Part shown: piece after piece, positions 49,130-61,390 of the stretch
Position numbering within the stretch: position 1 is the stretch's first letter
Layout: each line of letters opens with the position of its first letter
Origin: Xanthostigma xanthostigma
Taxonomy: Eukaryota; Arthropoda; Insecta; Raphidioptera; Raphidiidae
Direction of reading: 5' to 3'
Length of the DNA: 64,000 nt
Assembly (NCBI GenBank): GCA_963575645.1
Contig: OY754470.1
Span: 32,780,501 to 32,844,500 of the forward strand
The notes under the pieces: generated by a model
The model's database searches: none
What the model was told of the DNA's origin: nothing
The model's input: only the letters and a program-made list of their open reading frames with translations
Program-made: the position numbers and the translations under genes

Positions 49130-52100
49130 AGAGAATGATCCAAACCTGAATGTTATAGTGAAAATAGACTTACCTTTGTAATATAACGCAATTTTGCCTA
49201 TAAGGACTCATTTGCACGCAATTGTCGTGAAGCATGTAAAAACTGCTTGTCTGCGTTAAAATGATAGTAAATATGCAGTTTGCATTTTCTTATGAGAGAA
49301 CGATCCAAACCTGAATGTTATAGTGTAAATAGACTTACCCTCATGAAATAAAGCAATTTTGCCTATAAGGACTCATTTGCATCTAATTGTCATAAAGCTT
49401 GTAAAAACTGCGTGTATGCGTTAAAATAATAGTTAATATGAAGTTTGCATTTTCTTATGAGAGAATGATCTAAACCTGAATGTTATAGTGTAAATAGACT
49501 TACCTTTGTAAAATAAAGCAATTTTGCCTATAAGGTTTCATTTGCACGCAATTGTCGTGAACCATGTAAAAACTGCTTGTTTGCGTTAAAATAATGGTTA
49601 ATATGCAGTTTGCATTTTCTTATGAGAGAATGATCCAAACCTGAATGTTATAGTGTAAATAGACTTACCTTAATGAAATAAAGCAATTTTGCCTATAAGG
49701 ACTCATTAATTGCATCTAATTGTCATAAAGCATGTAAAAACTGCTTGTATGCGTTAAAATAATGGTTAATATGCAGTTTGCATTTTCTTATGAGAGAATG
49801 ATCCAAACCTGAATGTTATAGTGAAAATAGACTAACCTTTGTAAAATAACGCAATTTTGCCTATAAGGACTCATTTGCACGCAATTGTCGTGAAGCATGT
49901 AAAAACTGCTTGTCTGCGTGAAAATGATAGTAAATATGCAGTTTGCATTTTCTTATGAGAGAATGATCCAAACCTGAACGTTATAGTGTAAATAGACTTA
50001 CCCTCATGAAAAAAAGCCATTTTGCCTATAAAGATTCATTTGCACCTAATTGTCGTAAAGCATGTGAAAACTGCTTGTCTGCGTTTAAATAATGGTTATT
50101 ATGCAGTTTGCATTTTCTTATGAGAGAATGATCCAAACCTGAATGTTATAGTGTAAATAGACTTACCTTTGTAAAATAAAGCAATTTTGCCTATAAGGAC
50201 TCATTTGCACGCAATTGTCGTGAACAATGTAAAAACTGCTTGTCTGCGTTAAAATAATGGTTAATATGCAGTTTGCATTTTCTTATGAGGGAATGATCCA
50301 AACCTGAATGTTATAGTGTAAATAGACTTATCTTCATGAAATAAATCAATTTTGCCTATAAGGACTCATTTGCCCCTTATTGTCATAAAGCATGTAAAAA
50401 CAGCTTGGATGCGTTAAAATAATGGTTAATATGCAGTTTGCATTTTCTTATGAGAGAATGATCCAAACCTGAACGTTATAGTGTAAATAGACTTACCCTC
50501 ATGAAATAAAGCAATTTTGTCTATAAATATTCATTTGCACCTAATTGTCGTAAAGCATGTGAAAACTGCTTGTCTGCGTTTAAATAATGGTTAATATGCA
50601 GTTTGCATTTTCTTATGAGAGAATGATCCAAACCTGATTGTTATAGTGTAAATAGACATACCCTCATGAAATATAGAACTTTTGCCTATAAGGCCTCATT
50701 TGCACCTAATTGTCGTAAAGCATGTAAAAACTGCTTGTCAGCGTTAAAATAATGGTTAATATGCTGTTTGCATTTTCTTATGAGAGAATGATCCAAACCT
50801 GAATGTTATAGTGTAAATAGACTTACCTTAATGAAATAAAGCAATTTTGCCTATAAGGACTCATTTGCCCCTAATTGTCATAAAGCATGTAAAAACTGCT
50901 TGTATGCGTTAAAATAATGGTTAATATGCAGTTTGCATTTTCTTATGAGAGAATGATCCAAACCTGAATGTTATAGTGAAAATAGACTAACCTTTGTAAA
51001 ATAACGCAATTTTGCCTATAAGGACTCATTTGCACGCAATTGTCGTGAAGCATGTAAAAACTGCTTGTCTGCGTTAAAATAATGGTTAATATGCAGTTTG
51101 CATTTTCTTATGAGAGAATGATCCAAACCTGAATGTTTTAGTGTAAATAGACTTACCCTCATGAAATAAAGCAATTTTGCCTATAAAGACTCATTTGCAC
51201 CTAATTGTCATAAAGCATGTAAAAACTGCTTGTATGCGTTAAAATAATAGTAAATATGCAGTTTGCATTTTCTTATGAGAGAATGATCCAAACCTGAATG
51301 TTATAGTGCAAATAGACTTACCCTCATGAAATAAAGCAATTTTGCCTATAAGGACCCATTTGCACCTAATTGTCATAAAGCTTGTAAAAACTGCGTGTAT
51401 GCGTTAAAATAATAGTTAATATGCAGTTTGCATTTTCTTATGAGAGAATGATCTAAACCTGAATGTTATAGTGTAAATAGACTTACCTTTGTAAAATAAA
51501 GCAATTTTGCCTATAAGGACTCATTTGCACGCAATTGTCGTGAACCATGTAAAAACTGCTTGTCTGCGTTAAAATAACGGTTAATATGCAGTTTGCATTT
51601 TCTTATGAGAGAATGATCCAAACCTGAATGTTTTAGTGTAAATAGACTAACCTTAATGAAATAAAGCAATTTTGCCTATAAGGACTCATTAATTGCATCT
51701 AATTGTCATAAAGCATGTAAAAACTGCTTGTATGCGTTAAAATAATGGTTAATATGCAGTTTGCATTTTCTTATGAAAGAATGATCTAAACCTGAATGTT
51801 ATAGTGTAAATAGACTTACCTTTGTAAAATAACGCAAATTTGCCTATAAGGACTCATTTGCACGCAATTGTCGTGAAGCATGTAAAAACTGCTTGTCTGC
51901 GTTAAAATAATGGTTAATATGCAGTTTGCATTTTCTTATGAGAGAATGATCCAAACCTGAATGTTTTAGTGTAAATAGACTTATTCTCATGAAATAAAGC
52001 AATTTTGCCTATAAGGACTCATTTGCACCTAATTGTCGTAAAGCATGTGAAAACTGCTTGTCTGCGTTTAAATAATGGTTAATATGCAGTTTGCATTTTC

Positions 52101-52539
52101 TTATGAGAGAATGATCTAAACCTGAATGGTATAGTGTAAATAGACTTACCTTTGTAAAATAAAGCAATTTTGCCTATAAGGACTCATTTGCACGTAATTG
52201 TCGTGAAGCATGTAAAAACTGCTTGTCTGCGTGAAAATGATAGTAAATATGCAGTTTGCATTTTCTTATGAGAGAATGATCCAAACCTGAACGTTATAGT
52301 GTAAATAGACTTACCCTCATGAAATAAAGCAATTTTGCCTATAAAGATTCATTTGCACCTAATTGTCGTAAAGCATGTGAAAACTGCTTGTCTGCGTTTA
52401 AATAATGGTTAATATGCAGTTTGCATTTTCTTATTAGAGAATGATCTAAACCTGAATGTTATAGTGTAAATAGACTTACCTTTGTAAAATAAAGCAATTT
52501 TGCCTATAAGGACTCATTTGCACGCAATTGTCGTGAACC
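49130..52539. repeat. Block P-like and mixed cassettes
   Basis: About 20 monomers. 49.3-50.4 kb follows the block P order (GCATCTAATTG, AAGGTTTC, ATTAATTGCATC, GAACG, AAAGATTC, GTGAACAATG, TTGGATGCG). 50.46-50.76 kb repeats the TTGTCTATAAATATTC and ATATAGAACTTTTGCC units. 51.0-52.5 kb is a second, more diverged pass with TTTTAGTGT, ATTAATTGCATC, ATGAAAGAATG and GACTTATTCTC, resembling 26.1-26.4 kb. No gene or insert was seen. Confidence 0.78.
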
Positions 52540-53338
52540 ATGTAAAAACTGCTTGTCTGCGTTAAAATAATGGTTAATATGCAGTTTGCATTTTCTTATG
52601 AGAGAATGGTCCAAACCTGAATGTTATAGTGTAAATAGACTTACCTTCATGAAATAAAGCAATTTTGCCTATAAGGACTTATTTGCCCCTAATTGTCATA
52701 AAGCATGTAAAAACTGCTTGTCAGCGTTAAAATAATGGTTAATATGCAGTTTGCATTTTCTTATGAGAGAATGATCCAAACCTGAATGTTATAATGTAAA
52801 TAGACTTACCTTCATGAAATAAAGCAATTTTGCCGATAAGGACTTATTTGCACGCAATTGTCGTGAAGCATATAAAAACTGCTTGTCTGCGTGAAAATGA
52901 TAGTAAATATGCAGTTTGCATTTTCTTATGAGAGAATGATCCAAACCTGAATGTTATAGTGTAAATAGACTTACCCTCATGTAATAAAGCAATTTTGCCT
53001 ATAAAGACTCATTTGCACCTAATTGTCGTAAAGCATGTAAAAACTGCTTGTCTGCGTTTAAATAATGGTTAATATGCAGTTTGCATTTTCTTATGAGAGA
53101 ATGATCCAAACCTGAATGTTATAGTGTAAATAGACTTACCTTCATGATATAAAGCAATTTTGCCTATAAGCACTCATTTGCCCCTAATTGTCATAAAGCA
53201 TGTAAAAACTGCTTGTATGCGTTAAATGGTTAATTGCAGCAGTTTGCATTTTCTTATGAGAGAATGATCCAAACCTGAATGTTATAGTGTAAATAGACTT
53301 ACCCTCATGAAATAAAGCACTTTTGCCTATAAGGACTC
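52540..53338. repeat. Block U copy 3
   Basis: Matches 39,480-40,290 at an offset of 13,060 bp, with CATGTAATAAAG at 52,978 and CATGATATAAAG near 53.15 kb. A five-base deletion gives GCGTTAAATGG near 53,227 in front of the same unusual TTAATTGCAGCAG junction. A shorter match occurs at 32.87-33.47 kb. Confidence 0.84.
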
Positions 53339-55022
53339 ATTTGCACCTAATTGTCGTTAAGCATGTAAAAACTGCTTGTCAGCGTTAAAATAATGGTTAA
53401 TATGCAGTTTGCATTTTCTTATGAGAGAATGATCCAAACCTGAATGTTATAGTGTAAATAGACTTACCTTAATGAAATACAGCAATTTTGCCTATAAGGA
53501 CTCATTTGCATCTTATTGTCATAAAGCATGTAAAAACTGCTTGTATGCGTTAAAATAATGGTTAATATGCAGTTTGCATTTTCTTATGAGAGAATGATCC
53601 AAACCTGAATGTTATAGTGTAAATAGACTTACCTTCATGAAATAAAGCAATTTTGCCTATAAGGACTCATTTGCCCCTAATTGTCATAAAGCATGTAAAA
53701 ACTGCTTGTCAGCGTTAAAATAATGGTTAATATGCAGTTTGCATTTTCTTATGAGAGATTGATCCAAACCTGAATGTTATAATGTAAATAGACTTACCTT
53801 CATGAAATAAAGCAATTTTGCCTATAAGGACTCATTAATTGCATCTAATTGTCATAAAGCATGTAAAAACTGCTTGTATGCGTTAAAATAATGGTTAATA
53901 TGCAGTTTGCATTTTCTTATGAGAGAATGATCCAAACCTGAATGTTATAGTGAAAATAGACTAACCTTTGTAAAATAACGCAATTTTGCCTATAAGGACT
54001 CATTTGCACGCAATTGTCGTGAAGCATGTAAAAACTGCTTGTCTGCGTGAAAATGATAGTAAATATGCAGTTTGCATTTTCTTATGAGAGAATGATCCAA
54101 ACCTGAACGTTATAGTGTAAATAGACTTACCCTCATGAAATAAAGCAATTTTGCCTATAAAGATTCATTTGCACCTAATTGTCGTAAAGCATGTGAAAAC
54201 TGCTTGTCTGCGTTTAAATAATGGTTAATATGCAGTTTGCATTTTCTTATGAGAGAATGATCTAAACCTGAATGTTATAGTGTAAATAGATTTACCTTTG
54301 TAAAATAAAGCAATTTAGCCTATAAGGACTCATTTGCACGCAATTGTCGTGAACCATGTAAAAACTGCTTGTCTGCGTTAATATAATGGTTAATATGCAG
54401 TTTGCATTTTCTTATGTGAGAATGATCCAAACCTGAATGTTATAGTATAAATAGACTTACCTTCATGAAATAAAGCAATTTTGCCTATAAGGTCTCATTT
54501 GCCCCTAATTGTCATAAAGCATGTAAAAACTGCTTGTATGCGTTAAAATAATGGTTAATATGCAGTTTGCATTTTCTTATGAGAGAATGATCCAAACCTG
54601 AATGTTAGAGTGTAAATAGACTTAACTTTGTAAAATAAAGCAATTTTGCCTATAAGGACTTATTTGCACGCAATTGTCGTGAAGCATGTAAAAAGTAAAA
54701 ACTGCTTGTCTGCGTGAAAATGATAGTAAATATGCAGTTTGCATTTTCATATGAGAGAATGATCCAAACCTGAATGTTATAGTGAAAATAGACTAACCTT
54801 TGTAATATAACGTAATTTTGCCTATAAGGACTCATTTGCACGCAATTGTCGTGAAGCATGTAAAAACTGCTTGTCTGCGTTAAAATGATAGTAAATATGC
54901 AGTTTGCATTTTCTTATGAGAGAATGATCCAAACCTGAATGTTTTAGTGTAAATAGACTTACCCTCATGAAATAAAGCAATTTTGCCTATAAAGACTCAT
55001 TTGCACCTAATTGTCATAAAGC
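53339..55022. repeat. Mixed monomers around a CATATG unit
   Basis: About 10 monomers with ATTAATTGCATC, AACGC, GAACG and AAAGATTC units, then an isolated TAGAGTG unit at 54,606 without the rest of cassette Q, followed directly by the 172-bp variant. This is the only TAGAGTG not preceded by CTTAGGAGAG 360 bp upstream. Confidence 0.78.
54688..54753. repeat. 172-bp variant monomer with CATATG, copy 6
   Basis: Duplicated GTAAAAA starts at 54,688 and CATATG at 54,748, 5,624 bp from copy 5 (34 monomers plus 14). The downstream word is GTAATATAACGTAATTTTGCC, with a T in place of C, unlike the other copies. Confidence 0.9.
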
Positions 55023-56878
55023 ATGTAAAAACTGCTTGTCTGCGTGAAAATGATAGTAAATATGCAGTTTGCATTTTCTTATGAGAGAATGATCCAAACC
55101 TGAACGTTATAGTGTAAATAGACTTACCCTCATGAAATAAAGCAATTTTGCTTATAAAGATTCATTTGCACCTAATTGTCGTAAAGCATGTGAAAACTGC
55201 TTGTCTGCGTTTAAATAATGGTTAATATGCAGTTTGCATTTTCTTATGAGAGAATGATCTAAACCTGAATGTTATAGTGTAAATAGACTTACCTTTGTAA
55301 AATAAAACGATTTTGCCTATAAGGACTCATTTGCACGCAATTGTCGTGAACAATGTAAAAACTGCTTGTCTGCGTTAAAATAATGGTAAATATACAGTTT
55401 GCATTTTCTTATGAGGGAATGATCCAAACCTGAATGTTATAGTGTAAATAGACTTATCTTCATGAAATAAATCAATTTTGCCTATAAGGACTCATTTGCC
55501 CCTTATTGTCATAAAGCATGTAAAAACAGCTTGTATGCGTTAAAATAATGGTTAATATGCAGTTTGCATTTTCTTATGAGAGAATGATCCAAACCTGAAT
55601 GTTATAGTGAAAATAGACTAACCTTTGTAAAATAACGCAATTTTGCCTATAAGGACTCATTTGCACGCAATTGTCGTGAAGCATGTAAAAACTGCTTGTC
55701 TGCGTGAAAATGATAGTAAATATGCAGTTTGCAATTTCTTATGAGAGAATGATCCAAACCTGAACGTTATAGTGTAAATAAACTTACCCTCATGAAATAA
55801 AGCAATTTTGCCTATAAATATTCATTTGCACCTAATTGTCGTAAAGCATGTGAAAACTGCTTGTCTGCGTTTAAATAATGGTTAATATGCAGTTTGCATT
55901 TTCTTATGAGAGAATGATCCAAACCTGAATGTTATAGTGTAAATAGACATACCCTCATGAAATAATGCACTTTTGCCTATAAGGCCTCATTTGCACCTAA
56001 TTGTCGTAAAGCATGTAAAAACTGCTTGTCAGCGTTAAAATAATGGTTAATATGCAGTTTGCATTTTCTTATGAGAGAATGATCCAAACCTGAATGTTAT
56101 AGTGTAAATAGACTTACCTTAATGAAATAAAGCAATTTTGCTTATAAGGACTCATTTGCCCCTAATTGTCATAAAGCATGTAAAAACTGCTTGTATGCGT
56201 TAAAATAATGGTAAATATGCAGTTTGCATTTTCTTATGAGAGAATGATCCAAACCTGAATGTTATAGTGTAAATAGACTTACCTTTGTAAAATAACGCAA
56301 TTTTGCCTATAAGGACTCATTCGCACGCAATTGTCGTGAAGCATGTAAAAACTGCTTGTCTGCGTTAAAATAATGGTTAATATGCAGTTTGCATTTTCTT
56401 ATGAGAGAATGATCCAACCTGAATGTTATAGTGAAAGTAGACTTACCTTTGTGAAATAAAACAATTTTGCCTTTAAGGACTTATTTGCACCTAATTGTCG
56501 TAAACCATGTAAAAACTGCTTGTCTGCGTTTAAATAATGGTTAATATGCAGTTTGCATTTTCTTATGAGGGAATGATCCAAACCTGAATGTTATAGTGTA
56601 AATAGACTTATCTTCATGAAATAAATCAATTTTGCCTATAAGGACTCATTTGCCCCTTATTGTCATAAAGCATGTAAAAACAGCTTGTATGCGTTAAAAT
56701 AATGGTTAATATGCAGTTTGCATTTTCTTATGAGAGAATGATCCAAACCTGAATGTTATAGTGTAAATAGACTTACCTTTGTAAAATAACGCAATTTTGC
56801 CTATAAGGACTCATTCGCACGCAATTGTCGTGAAGCATGTAAAAACTGCTTGTCTGCGTTAAAATAATGGTTAATATG
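55023..56878. repeat. Long-range repeated block, right copy
   Basis: Counterpart of 21,140-22,995 with a constant 33,883-bp offset. It contains GAACG with GCTTATAAAGATTC, GTGAACAATG, GAGGGAATG, CCCCTTATTG, TATAAATATTC, ATGCACTTTTGCC, CTTAATG with GCTTATAAGG, CATTCGCACG and CCAACCTG (56,414). The distinctive GCTTATAAAGATTC unit was seen only here and in the 17-22 kb region. It ends just before the CCAACCTG cassette at 56,908. Confidence 0.85.
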
Positions 56879-56907
56879 CAGTTTGCATTTTCTTATGAGA
56901 GAATGAT

Positions 56908-58440
56908 CCAACCTGAATGTTATAGTGAAAGTAGACTTACCTTTGTGAAATAAAACAATTTTGCCTTTAAGGACTTATTTGCACCTAATTGTCGTAAACC
57001 ATGTAAAAACTGCTTGTCTGCGTGAAAATGATAGTCAATATTCAGTTTGCATTTTCTTATGAGAGAATGATCCAAACCTGTTAGTATAGTGTAAATAGAC
57101 TTACCCTCACGAAATAAAGCAATTTTGCCTATAGGGATTCATTTGCACCTAATTGTCATAAAGCATGTAAAAACTGCTTGTATGCGTTAAAATAATAGTT
57201 AATATGCAGTTTGCATTTTCTTGTGAGAGAATGATCCAAACCTGAATGTTATAGTGTAAGTAAACTTACCTTTGTGAAATAAAGCAATTTTGCCTATAAG
57301 GACTCATTTGCACCTAATTGTCGTAAAGCATGTAAAAACTGCTTGTCTGCAATATAATAATGGTTAATATGCAGTTTGCATTTTCTTATGAGAGAATAAT
57401 CCAAACCTGAATGTTATAGTGTAAATGGACTAACCTTCATGAAATAAAGCAATTTTGCCTATAAGGACCCATTTGCCCCTAATTGTCATAAAGCATGTAA
57501 AAACTGCTTGTATGCGTTAAAATAATGGTTAATATGCAGTTTTCATTTTCTTATGAGAGAATGATCCAAACCTAAATGTTATAGTGTAAATAGACTTACC
57601 CTCATGAAATAAAGCAATTTTGCCTATAAGGACACATTTGCACCTAATTGTCATAAAGCATGTAAAAACTGCTTGTATGCGTTGAAATAATGGTTAATAT
57701 GCAGTTTGCATTTTCTTAGGAGAGAATGATTTAAACCTGAATGTCATAGTGTAAATAGACTTACCCTCATGAAATAAAGCAATTTTGCTTATAAGGACTC
57801 ATTTGCACCTAATTGTCGTAAAGCATGAAAAAACTGCTTGTCTGCGTTTAAATAATGGTTAATATGCAGTTTGCATTTTCTTATGAGAGAATGATTCAAA
57901 CCTGAATGTTATAGTATAAATAGACTTACCTTCATGAAATAAAGCAATTTTGCCTATAAGAACTCATTAGCCCCTAATTGTCATAAAGCATGTAAAAACT
58001 GCTTGTATGCGTTAAAATAATGGTTAATATGCAGTTTGCATTTTCTTATGAGAGAATGATCCAAACCTGAATGTTAGAGTGTAAATAGACTTACTCTTGT
58101 AAAATAAAGCAATTTTGCCTATGACGACTCATTTGCACGCAATTGTCGTGAAGCATGTAAAAACTGCTAGTCTGCGTAAAAATGATAGTAAATATGCAGT
58201 TTGCATTTTCTTATGAGAGAATGATCCAAACCTTAATGTTATAGTGTAAATAGACTTACCTTTATAAAATAAAGCAATTTTGCTTATAAGGACTCATTTG
58301 CACGCAATTGTCGTGAAGCATATTATAAAAACTGCTTGTCTGCGTTAAAATAATGGTTAATATGCAGTTTGCATTTTCTTATGAGAGAATGATCCAAACC
58401 TGAATGTTATAGTGTAAATAGACTTACCTTTGTAAAATAA
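56908..58440. repeat. Cassette R-Q, complete copy
   Basis: CCAACCTG at 56,908, CTTAGGAGAG at 57,715 and TAGAGTG at 58,075: distances of 807 and 360 bp. A small deletion gives CCTGTTAGTATAG near 57,080. A three-base insertion in the CATATAAAAAC unit gives GCATATTATAAAAAC near 58,320. It is repeated 5,785 bp later from 62,693. Confidence 0.87.
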
Positions 58441-58489
58441 AGCAATTTTGCCTATAAGGACTTATTTGCACGCAATTGTCGTGAAGCAT

Positions 58490-58555
58490 GTAAAAAGTAA
58501 AAACTGCTTGTGTGCGTGAAAATGATAGTAAATATGCAGTTTGCATTTTCATATG
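58490..58555. repeat. 172-bp variant monomer with CATATG, copy 7
   Basis: Duplicated GTAAAAA starts at 58,490 and CATATG at 58,550, 3,802 bp from copy 6 (23 monomers plus 7). The order of units after it, to ATTAATTGCATC near 59.3 kb, follows block P. Confidence 0.9.
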
Positions 58556-59460
58556 AGAGAATGATCCAAACCTGAATGTTATAGTGAAAATAGACTAACC
58601 TTTGTAATATAACGCAATTTTGCCTATAAGGACTCATTTGCACGCAATTGTCGTGAAGCATGTAAAAACTGCTTGTCTGCGTTAAAATTATGGTTAATAT
58701 GCAGTTTGCATTATCTTATGAGAGAATGATCCAAACCTGAATGTTTTAGTGTAAATAGACTTACCCTCATGAAATAAAGCAATTTTGCCTATAAAGACTC
58801 ATTTGCACCTAATTGTCATAAAGCATGTAAAAACTGCTTGTATGCGTTAAAATGACAGTAAATATCCAGTTTGCATTTTCTTATGAGAGAATGATCCAAA
58901 CCTGAATGTTATAGTGTAAATAGACTTACCCTCATGAAATAAAGCAATTTTGCCTATAAGGACTCATTTGCATCTAATTGTCATAAAGCTTGTAAAAACT
59001 GCGTGTATGCGTTAAAATAATAGTTAATATGCAGTTTGCATTTTCTTATGAGAGAATGATCTAAACCTGAATGTTATAGTGTAAATAGACTTACCTTTGT
59101 AAAATAAAGCAATTTTGCCTATAAGGTTTCATTTGCACGCAATTGTCGTGAACCATGTAAAAACTGCTTGTTTGCGTTAAAATAATGGTTAATATGCAGT
59201 TTGCATTTTCTTATGAGAGAATGATCCAAACCTGAATGTTATAGTGTAAATAGACTTACCTTAATGAAATAAAGCAATTTTGCCTATAAGGACTCATTAA
59301 TTGCATCTAATTGTCATAAAGCATGTAAAAACTGCTTGTATGCGTTAAAATAATGGTTAATATGCAGTTTGCATTTTCTTATGAGAGAATGATCCAAACC
59401 TGAATGTTATAGTAAAATAGACTAACCTTTGTAAAATAACGCAATTTTGCCTATAAGGAC
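58556..59460. repeat. Block P-like segment
   Basis: TTTTAGTGT, GCATCTAATTG, AAGGTTTC with GTGAACCATG, and ATTAATTGCATC units in the block P order. At the GAACG unit (about 59.57 kb) the sequence turns to the AAGGACAC unit of cassette Q rather than to AAAGATTC as in copies 1 and 2. Confidence 0.8.
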
Positions 59461-60235
59461 TCATTTGCACGCAATTGTCGTGAAGCATGTAAAAACTGCT
59501 TGTCTGCGTGAAAATGATAGTAAATATGCAGTTTGCATTTTCTTATGAGAGAATGATCCAAACCTGAACGTTATAGTGTAAATAGACTTACCCTCATGAA
59601 ATAAAGCAATTTTGCCTATAAGGACACATTTGCACCTAATTGTCATAAAGCATGTAAAAACTGCTTGTATGCGTTGAAATAATGGTTAATATGCAGTTTG
59701 CATTTTCTTAGGAGAGAATGATTTAAACCTGAATGTCATAGTGTAAATAGACTTACCCTCATGAAATAAAGCAATTTTGCTTATAAGGACTCATTTGCAC
59801 CTAATTGTCGTAAAGCATGAAAAAACTGCTTGTCTGCGTTTAAATAATGGTTAATATGCAGTTTGCATTTTCTTATGAGAGAATGATCCAAACCTGAATG
59901 TTATAGTATAAATAGACTTACCTTCATGAAATAAAGCAATTTTGCCTATAAGGACTCATTTGCCCCTAATTGTCATAAAGCATGTAAAAACTGCTTGTAT
60001 GCGTTAAAATAATGGTTAATATGCAGTTTGCATTTTCTTATGAGAGAATGATCCAAACCTGAATGTTAGAGTGTAAATAGACTTACCTTTGTAAAATAAA
60101 GCAATTTTGCCTATGACGACTCATTTGCACGCAATTGTCGTGAAGCATGTAAAAACTGCTTGTCTGCGTGAAAATGATAGTAAATATGCAGTTTGCATTT
60201 TCTTATGAGAGAATGATCCAAACCTTAATGTTATA
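59461..60235. repeat. Cassette Q, copy entered from a GAACG unit
   Basis: CTTAGGAGAG at 59,707 and TAGAGTG at 60,067, again 360 bp apart. The approach through AACGC and GAACG units matches 45,901-46,147 (offset 13,560 bp) and 37,473-37,719. The unit after CTATGACGACTC has TCTGCGTGAAAATG instead of CTAGTCTGCG. Confidence 0.85.
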
Positions 60236-61390
60236 GTGTAAATAGACTTACCTTTGTAAAATAAAGCAATTTTGCTTATAAGGACTCATTTGCACGCAAT
60301 TGTCGTGAAGCATATAAAAACTGCTTGTCTGCGTTAAAATAATGGTTAATAAGCAGTTTGCATTTTCTTATGAGAGAATGATCCAAACCTGAATGTTATA
60401 ATGAAAATAGACTAACCTTTGTAAAATAACGCAATTTTGCCTATAAGGACTCATTTGCACGCAATTGTCGTGAAGCATGTAAAAACTGCTTGTCTGCGTG
60501 AAAATGATAGTAAATATGCAGTTTGCATTTTCTTATGAGAGAATGATCCAAACCTGAACGTTATAGTGTAAATAGACTTACCCTCATGAAATAAAGCAAT
60601 TTTGCCTATAAATATTCATTTGCACCTAATTGTCGTAAAGCATGTGAAAACTGCTTGTCTGCGTTTAAATAATGGTTAATATGCAGTTTGCATTTTCTTA
60701 TGAGAGAATGATCCAAACCTTAATGTTATAGTGTAAATAGACATACCCTCATGAAATAATGCACTTTTGCCTATAAGGCCTCATTTGCACCTAATTGTCG
60801 TAAAGCATGTAAAAACTGCTTGTCAGCGTTAAAATAATGGTTAATATGCAGTTTGCATTTTCTTATGAGAGAATGATCCAAACCTGAATGTTATAGTGTA
60901 AATAGACTTACCTTAATGAAATAAAGCAATTTTGCCTATAAGGACTCATTTGCCCCTAATTGTCATAAAGCATGTAAAAACTGCTTGTATGCGTTAAAAT
61001 AATGGTAAATATGCAGTTTGCAATTTTTTATGAGAGAATGATCCAAACCTGAATGTTATAGTGAAAATAGACTAACCTTTGTAAAATAACGCAATTTTGC
61101 CTATAAGGACTCATTTGCACGCAATTGTCGTGAAGCATGTAAAAACTGCTTGTCTGCGTTTAAATAATGGTTAATATGCAGTTTGCATTTTCTTATGAGA
61201 GAATGATCCAAACCTGAATGTTATAGTGTAAAAAGACTTACCTTCATGAAATAAAGCACTTTTGCCTATAAGGACTCATTTGCCCTTAATTGTCATAAAG
61301 CATGTAAAAACTGCTTGTATGCGTTAAAATAATGGTTAATATGCAGATTGCATTTTCTTATGAGAGAATGATCCAAACCTGAATGTTATA
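60236..61390. repeat. 7-monomer higher-order repeat, copy 1 (1,155 bp)
   Basis: Repeats immediately at an offset of 1,155 bp (7 x 165): TTTGCTTATA at 60,271 and 61,426, GAACGTTATAG at 60,556 and 61,711, GTGTAAAAAG at 61,226 and 62,381. Its order is CATATAAAAAC, AACGC, GAACG, TATAAATATTC, ATGCACTTTTGCC, TTAATG, AACGC, TAAAAAGAC, CAGATTGC (the last units overlap the count because markers lie at different points of the monomer). Confidence 0.87.

Noticed and set aside
1569..59646. Short - strand open frames of 60-69 codons (for example 1,569-1,751, 24,070-24,279, 35,759-35,962, 59,461-59,646)
   Set aside because: They are read through satellite monomers. Because 165 is 3 x 55, a frame persists from one unit to the next wherever a stop codon happens to be mutated, so look-alike peptides appear at each cassette copy. 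They show no recognisable domain and no codon constraint, and neighbouring units carry stops.
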